Positions 41,429 to 45,752 of a stretch of 45,752 bases of DNA are shown in pieces; the first letter of the stretch is position 1; each line of letters begins with the position of its first letter. The position numbers and the translations under genes are program-made. Source of the stretch: Planctomycetota bacterium (GTDB lineage: Bacteria; Planctomycetota; UBA8108; UBA1146); the NCBI GenBank assembly GCA_016776905.1, contig JADHSM010000021.1:1-45752 (forward strand), given 5' to 3'. The notes beneath the pieces were generated by a model. That model saw only the letters and a program-made list of their open reading frames with translations, ran no database searches and was not told where the DNA came from.

Positions 41429-44110
41429 TTGGTTTTGCGAGTTTTAATACTCCTGTGCATGTCTTTTTCTATAGGTCCTTCATTTCTACATGGAGAGACG
41501 CTTCAGGAGCCTATTTCCCAGAACGAAGCCATCAGGGCGATTCGTGATGCGGCGTGTTTAAAATGCCACTCGGCGACGGGTGATGCTGCGATCACTTTCA
41601 GGTCGGTAGAGCCTCCACTGCTGACAAAGGCCAGTCAGCGCTATCGTCCCCAATGGTTGATCGACTGGATTTCTGATCCACGCGCCATCGAAGCGGGGAC
41701 TCGTATGCCGCACGCTCTGGAGTCGGTTCCAGAAGAAAAGCGTCGAGGAGTGGCAACAGATATCACTCATTTCTTATTTGCCAGAGATGGAGCTTTTCCG
41801 AATTGGGAAGCGGAAGCCTTCAATGAAGCGACGCTCGCTTCGGGCGAAGAACTTTTTCAGGCGATCGGGTGCGCAGCTTGCCACGATGGCACTGATCTGA
41901 CAAATAGAATGACACGCCGGACCACGCTTTCAGCACTGGTGGAAGAGTTGAAGAATTCTCATGCGATCCATCCTTCAGGTCGTATGCCGCAGATTCCTAT
42001 GACCGACGAAGAAGTTGTCTCCATCGCCACATGGCTCATCAGAGGACAATCCGTCGATGCCCAGGGTACGGCTATCGTCGATGAAATTTCAGGTTTGAGG
42101 TATGACTCATACTCTCGAAGCTTTCACAGTTGTGATCAGTTACGTGAAGCAGACCCTGAGGCTGGCGGTCATACGACTCAGTTGACCAATAGTGTCCGTC
42201 CAAGAGATACCAACTTTGGATTGAGATTCACAGGTGAGTTTTCAGTCGAGAAGAAGGGCGAATTTACCTTCACTCTTTCGAGTGATGATGGTTCTGTTCT
42301 TTGGATCCAGAATAAGAAGTTGATCGATAATGACGGAAATCACGGCACCGTCACCAAAAGAGGAACTCTGACACTGGAGTCGGGTTGGCACGAAATCGAA
42401 CTTTGCTTTTGGCAGGGGTCAGGCCCGTCCGAATTGAAACTGACGATCGAAGGGCCGGGCATACCCGAGGCTCGCGAGTTTGGGAAAGACGAACTGAGGT
42501 CTCGCAGTCGAGTGGCGATTCCCGATGAACCTCCTTTTCGCCCGGATCCTGCAAATATTATTCGTGGAGGTCGGGCATATAGCACTTACGGATGTAATGC
42601 CTGCCATGAACCCAAGGCGCGTCCGATGCGAAAAGCGTGGTCAGAACTGACGGCTTCCGCGGATTCCTGTGTCGAGGGTGTTAGTCCTTTGGGATCACCC
42701 GGGTATGAGTTCGATGCCAAGATGTCTCAGGCGATCCTCGAGCTGATCGGTGAACCACTTTTGCCGGTTTCTGAACCGGGAATGCAGGCGAATTGGCGAG
42801 TGGGCGACGCGGGCTGCCTCTCCTGCCACGTACGAGATGGAATGGGCGGACCCGACCAGAAAAAGAACTCTCTCTTCACCGGAACAGCGGAGTTGGGAGA
42901 TGAAGGTCGACTTCCGCCTTGGTTGACCGGAGTCGGTAACAAACTGCGATCAGAAGTCATCCATTCGACCATCGCTCAAGGCCTCAAAGTCCGCCCTTAT
43001 GTGGTCACACGAATGCCGGCATATCCTGAAGGATTGTCGCATGAAATCGCCAATATTCTGGTGGCTGCAGATAACGAACCCCCAGTTCCCGACCATGCAC
43101 CTGCATTCAGTCTCGATGCTCGAACGGCGGGGCATCAGTTGGTGGGAATAGAAGGTTTTCGGTGTATCGATTGCCATACCTTTGCAGGTCAGAATTCATT
43201 AGGCGAACCGGCATACGATTTAGCCATCATGGCCTCACGCTTGAAGCCACGTTGGTTCTTGGAATACATGAAAGATCCCCAGTCGAAGCGACCAGGAACG
43301 CGAATGCCGACTTTCTGGTTCCCCGATTTCGCCATGTTCCCTGATCTGCTCGAAGGGGATACGGATGCTCAGATCGACGCCATGTGGACCTATCTTTCAG
43401 CAGGGTCAGCGGCACCTTTCCCTAAAGGCTTGATCATCAATCGCAGCGATTACGATCTTCTTCCTGGTACAGAAGAACCGACGATGGTCGGTGTTTTCAT
43501 GAGAGAGCTCAGTGGCCGTGTTGTCGCTGTGGGTTATCCGGAGAGAGCGAATATCGCCTACGACATGGAGAACATACGGTTGGGAAAAGTCTGGAGAGGC
43601 GACTTTATCAATGTGCAAGGAACCTGGGCAGGACGCGCAGGTGCATTGGAAAGTCCCGCAGGCATCGAGGTTTTGAATCTGCCGCCGGGGATGCCCATTG
43701 GTATCGTCGAGACTCCTCAGCAAACGTGGCCATTGGGCCCTGTTCGCGAGTTGGGCTGGAGAGTGAAAGGCTACCGAAGAGACGAAAAACGAAATCCACT
43801 TTTTCAGGTCACGGGGCCAGGAGGAGTTGAGGTCAGCGAGTTTATTCAGCCGGTGATCACCGAAGAGGGTGTTCAAATCCTGAGAAGGTTTCGTTTCGAA
43901 GGAGAAACACTACCTCTTGGATTGATGATGCGATTAGCGCGCTCCAGTGAGATGACACCGTTGGCCCCCCGTTCATGGAAAACGGCGGAAGGGATGACGA
44001 TCACAGTTAACGGAGCCCAAGCAGAAGTGGTTGAAGTCGATGGTGCCCTTGAGGTGAGAGTTCCGATCTCTGCACCAGGAACTGAAGTGAAAGTGGAGGT
44101 GCGGTGGTGA
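41429..44110 (+). CDS. secreted multihaem cytochrome c with PA14 domain
   Basis: 893 residues. TTG 41429 is the start because a strong GGGAGGAG lies six bases before it; a signal peptide ends near FLHG. Five CxxCH haem motifs occur: CLKCH (43), CAACH (148), CNACH (389), CLSCH (463) and CIDCH (579). A PA14 sandwich lies between the second and third (about 218-345, FTLSSDDGSVLWI). The last 220 residues are beta-rich, ending in a predicted beta-sandwich. These features are typical of planctomycete cytochromes partnered with sugar or polyol dehydrogenases, probably in the periplasm. The stop overlaps the next gene's GTG by 7 bp, which suggests a functional pair. Confidence 0.85.
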   Translation: MVLRVLILLCMSFSIGPSFLHGETLQEPISQNEAIRAIRDAACLKCHSATGDAAITFRSVEPPLLTKASQRYRPQWLIDWISDPRAIEAGTRMPHALESVPEEKRRGVATDITHFLFARDGAFPNWEAEAFNEATLASGEELFQAIGCAACHDGTDLTNRMTRRTTLSALVEELKNSHAIHPSGRMPQIPMTDEEVVSIATWLIRGQSVDAQGTAIVDEISGLRYDSYSRSFHSCDQLREADPEAGGHTTQLTNSVRPRDTNFGLRFTGEFSVEKKGEFTFTLSSDDGSVLWIQNKKLIDNDGNHGTVTKRGTLTLESGWHEIELCFWQGSGPSELKLTIEGPGIPEAREFGKDELRSRSRVAIPDEPPFRPDPANIIRGGRAYSTYGCNACHEPKARPMRKAWSELTASADSCVEGVSPLGSPGYEFDAKMSQAILELIGEPLLPVSEPGMQANWRVGDAGCLSCHVRDGMGGPDQKKNSLFTGTAELGDEGRLPPWLTGVGNKLRSEVIHSTIAQGLKVRPYVVTRMPAYPEGLSHEIANILVAADNEPPVPDHAPAFSLDARTAGHQLVGIEGFRCIDCHTFAGQNSLGEPAYDLAIMASRLKPRWFLEYMKDPQSKRPGTRMPTFWFPDFAMFPDLLEGDTDAQIDAMWTYLSAGSAAPFPKGLIINRSDYDLLPGTEEPTMVGVFMRELSGRVVAVGYPERANIAYDMENIRLGKVWRGDFINVQGTWAGRAGALESPAGIEVLNLPPGMPIGIVETPQQTWPLGPVRELGWRVKGYRRDEKRNPLFQVTGPGGVEVSEFIQPVITEEGVQILRRFRFEGETLPLGLMMRLARSSEMTPLAPRSWKTAEGMTITVNGAQAEVVEVDGALEVRVPISAPGTEVKVEVRW

Positions 44111-45591
44111 TCATTACTCCATCAATTTTGGTATTGGTGTTCTCATTGCTGGCAGCGTCGGGCGAATCGGCTCTTTCGCTCTCCAAGCCTGCGACCGAAT
44201 CAGACTTCTATGAAGTGGTCAATATACCGATTCCAGATGGTGTGGGTCTGGAAGTAGGGGGGCTGGTTTCCGGTCCCGGTAAAGGTGTGATCTATGCCAG
44301 CACACGTCGAGGTGACATCTGGAAGATAGAAGATGCCTACGGGCCGGCTCCAAAATTCACTCGCTTTAGTGACGGTTTGCAGGAGCCGCTGGGATTGTGT
44401 TGGCATGACGATTGGCTCTACACCGTTCAGCGGGGAGAACTCAGTCGACTCAAAGATGAAGATGGAGACGGCCGCGCAGATGTACTGGAGACAGTTTGCG
44501 ATGACTGGACCATCAGTGGAAATTATCACGAATATGCTTTTGGACCTCGGGTCGACAAAGAAGGTAACTTTTGGATCACCCTCAACAAACCCTTCGGGGC
44601 TGAACCCTTTGGTCGTCAACATTGGCGAGGCTGGGCCATCAAGGTCGGCGAGGATGGAAGAATGATTCCGGCAGCGGGCGGCTTGCGTTCTCCTGCAGGT
44701 GTTGAAGTTTCCCCCGCTGGCGATGTGTTCTATACAGACAATCAGGGTGAGTGGTGTGGCACCAATAAGTTATGCCACATCGAAGACGGCGACTACTTCG
44801 GTCATGTGTGGGGAGTGGAGTCAGCGAAGCTGCCGATCAGCCGTATGGAGTACCCTGGTGAAACCCCCAATGGCCTGACCTATGTGGAGGCTCGCAAGCA
44901 GATCCCTTTTCTCAAGTTACCAGCGGTGTGGTTCCCCTACGACAAGATGGGCAAGAGTGCTGCCGGCATGGTGTGGGACACGACCGAAGGCGGTTTTGGT
45001 CCCTTTGCTGATCAACTGTTAGTGACCGATCAACATCATGCATCGGTGATGCGCGTCGATCTGGAAAAGGTCAATGGTGTGTGGCAGGGCGCAGCGATGC
45101 GGTTCCGCGAAAATCTTGACTGTGGAGCTCTGCGCACCTGTTGGGGTGACAACGATGTGTTATTGGTAGGGCAGACCAACCGAGGTTGGGGCTCCCGCGG
45201 AAAGAAGACGGAGGGGCTCGCATATCTGCGTTGGACCGGCAAGGTTCCCGTGGAAGTGCTCACTTGCCGTGCGACCGCCGATGGATATCGCATGACATTT
45301 ACAGTGCCGATGGATCGGGCGACGCTGGAAGATGTTGCGACCTACCAGACTGAAAACTACACCTACAAATTACACGAACCCTACGGAAGTCCTGAAGTCG
45401 ATCGCCAAGATGTGAAGGTGACGAGTGCCATCGCTTCAGAAGATGGATTGTCGGTCGAACTCAAATTAGAGGGACCCGGAGCGATGCGTATCGGATATGT
45501 CACAGAGTTCCGCATGCCAGGGCTGAAAACGACTGAGGGAGAATCATTACTGCATGCAGAGGTTTACGCGACTTTGAATGAAAAGCCTTAG
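44104..45591 (+). CDS. secreted sugar-dehydrogenase-like beta-propeller protein
   Basis: 495 residues with a signal peptide (about 1-23). Residues 35-370 form a six-bladed propeller of the glucose/sorbosone-dehydrogenase or PVC-type propeller class: VGGLVSGPGKGVIYASTRRGDIW, DGLQEPLGLCWHDDWLYTVQRGEL, LKDEDGDGRAD (a Ca-binding-like loop) and GGLRSPAGVEVSPAGDVFYTD. A beta-sandwich follows at the C-terminus. Whether it binds PQQ or is an inactive sensor is not clear. GTG 44104 overlaps the cytochrome gene, so the pair is translationally coupled; the cytochrome may receive electrons from this protein. Stop TAG. Confidence 0.75.
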   Translation: MVIITPSILVLVFSLLAASGESALSLSKPATESDFYEVVNIPIPDGVGLEVGGLVSGPGKGVIYASTRRGDIWKIEDAYGPAPKFTRFSDGLQEPLGLCWHDDWLYTVQRGELSRLKDEDGDGRADVLETVCDDWTISGNYHEYAFGPRVDKEGNFWITLNKPFGAEPFGRQHWRGWAIKVGEDGRMIPAAGGLRSPAGVEVSPAGDVFYTDNQGEWCGTNKLCHIEDGDYFGHVWGVESAKLPISRMEYPGETPNGLTYVEARKQIPFLKLPAVWFPYDKMGKSAAGMVWDTTEGGFGPFADQLLVTDQHHASVMRVDLEKVNGVWQGAAMRFRENLDCGALRTCWGDNDVLLVGQTNRGWGSRGKKTEGLAYLRWTGKVPVEVLTCRATADGYRMTFTVPMDRATLEDVATYQTENYTYKLHEPYGSPEVDRQDVKVTSAIASEDGLSVELKLEGPGAMRIGYVTEFRMPGLKTTEGESLLHAEVYATLNEKP

Positions 45592-45752
45592 AAGCGGTCT
45601 TCGCTTTCGTCGCTTTCGTCATCGTCGTGTCCGCCAATTTTGACACCGGGGAGCTCGAGACTGAAACTGGTCTTCGAAGTCGTTTCTCCATTGCGCTCTT
45701 CGGTCACTGTGCGTTTCGAGAAAGAGCACCCGGCACTACTGACCATGAAGAG
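45588..45752 (-). CDS. lipoprotein, partial (5' end beyond window)
   Basis: The frame is open through the right edge and ends at TAA 45588-45590, facing the propeller gene. The visible 54 residues start with the end of a lipobox (VSSAGCS), followed by a Ser/Thr-rich stretch and a very acidic tail (GHDDDESDESEDRF). It is a small acidic lipoprotein, otherwise unrecognised. The two genes overlap by three bases at their stops. Confidence 0.6.
   Translation of the reverse strand, partial: LFMVSSAGCSFSKRTVTEERNGETTSKTSFSLELPGVKIGGHDDDESDESEDRF

Noticed and set aside
1..45752. Genome-wide reassignment of TGA (for example to Gly)
   Set aside because: Gly would read nicely at the two secreted genes, but many conserved genes here end at TGA at their normal length (typA, dockerin protein, hybrid kinase, cytochrome).
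1..45752. tRNA, rRNA, CRISPR arrays or insertion sequences
   Set aside because: I looked in the intergenic gaps for tRNA TψC-like GGTTCGA motifs, regularly spaced repeats and transposase signatures, and found none; the only sizeable repeat is the 277-bp pair.

Overview
The window looks like a chromosomal segment of a free-living Gram-negative bacterium, most likely a planctomycete (Planctomycetota). The evidence is three secreted proteins ending in paired dockerin-like EF-hand repeats of the 'RGD-x-N-x-D...ADA...LF-x-x-G' type with Cys-rich tails, a PA14/multihaem cytochrome followed by a sugar-dehydrogenase-like propeller, a secreted SASA esterase-propeller fusion, many lipoproteins and an outer-membrane barrel. 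Taxonomy is inferred from gene content; there is no rRNA, tRNA, CRISPR array or recognisable insertion sequence.

Layout. 1-3000: a 5'-truncated HExxH protein, an AT-rich two-gene island (DUF697-like membrane protein plus a membrane protein with a Mrr-like nuclease-fold core) and a lipoprotein. 3162-5935 (-): a homoserine-kinase/APH-like kinase with an added membrane domain, then a DAP-decarboxylase-like enzyme. 6081-11161 (-): a secreted thioredoxin-like protein, a barrel lipoprotein, a serine hydrolase and the GTPase TypA/BipA. 11388-12716 (+): a DUF2256 mini-protein and an outer-membrane barrel. 12730-14717 (-): a MaoC-type hydratase and a CitE-type lyase that overlap by stop/start. 14793-20950: dockerin proteins, a SASA esterase-propeller, a cyclic-nucleotide-domain methyltransferase and a DUF3592 protein. 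21157-24169: pntAB. 24375-30250: a hybrid histidine kinase and a secreted metalloprotease. 30323-40104: a ClpX-like ATPase, an aromatic amino acid decarboxylase, degenerate M16-like proteins and a giant membrane-anchored Clp-type ATPase, part of which is bounded by a 277-bp direct repeat. 40525-45591: yaaA, the cytochrome and the propeller enzyme. A partial lipoprotein closes the window.

Three observations stand out. (1) Two unrelated exported proteins (thioredoxin-like, 6081-7001; barrel, 11652-12716) each carry exactly two in-frame TGA codons, and no TAA or TAG, just after the signal peptide. The signal peptide and body share one frame, and each TGA pair is followed at about 17-21 nt by a hairpin with bacterial SECIS-like geometry. 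Because TGA is a normal terminator for several other genes here, this would be local recoding (selenocysteine or another suppressor) or a striking coincidence of mutations. (2) The 1190-aa Clp-like ATPase ends in what looks like a class-I release factor (RF2) from which the catalytic GGQ domain has been removed; its first AAA+ module also has a degenerate Walker B. (3) That ATPase gene lies between two 277-bp direct repeats (about 96% identical) derived from the 3' end of one M16-like gene and the 5' end of the next. The event left a chimeric pseudogene and a 23-codon leader ORF whose TGA overlaps the TTG start of the ATPase.
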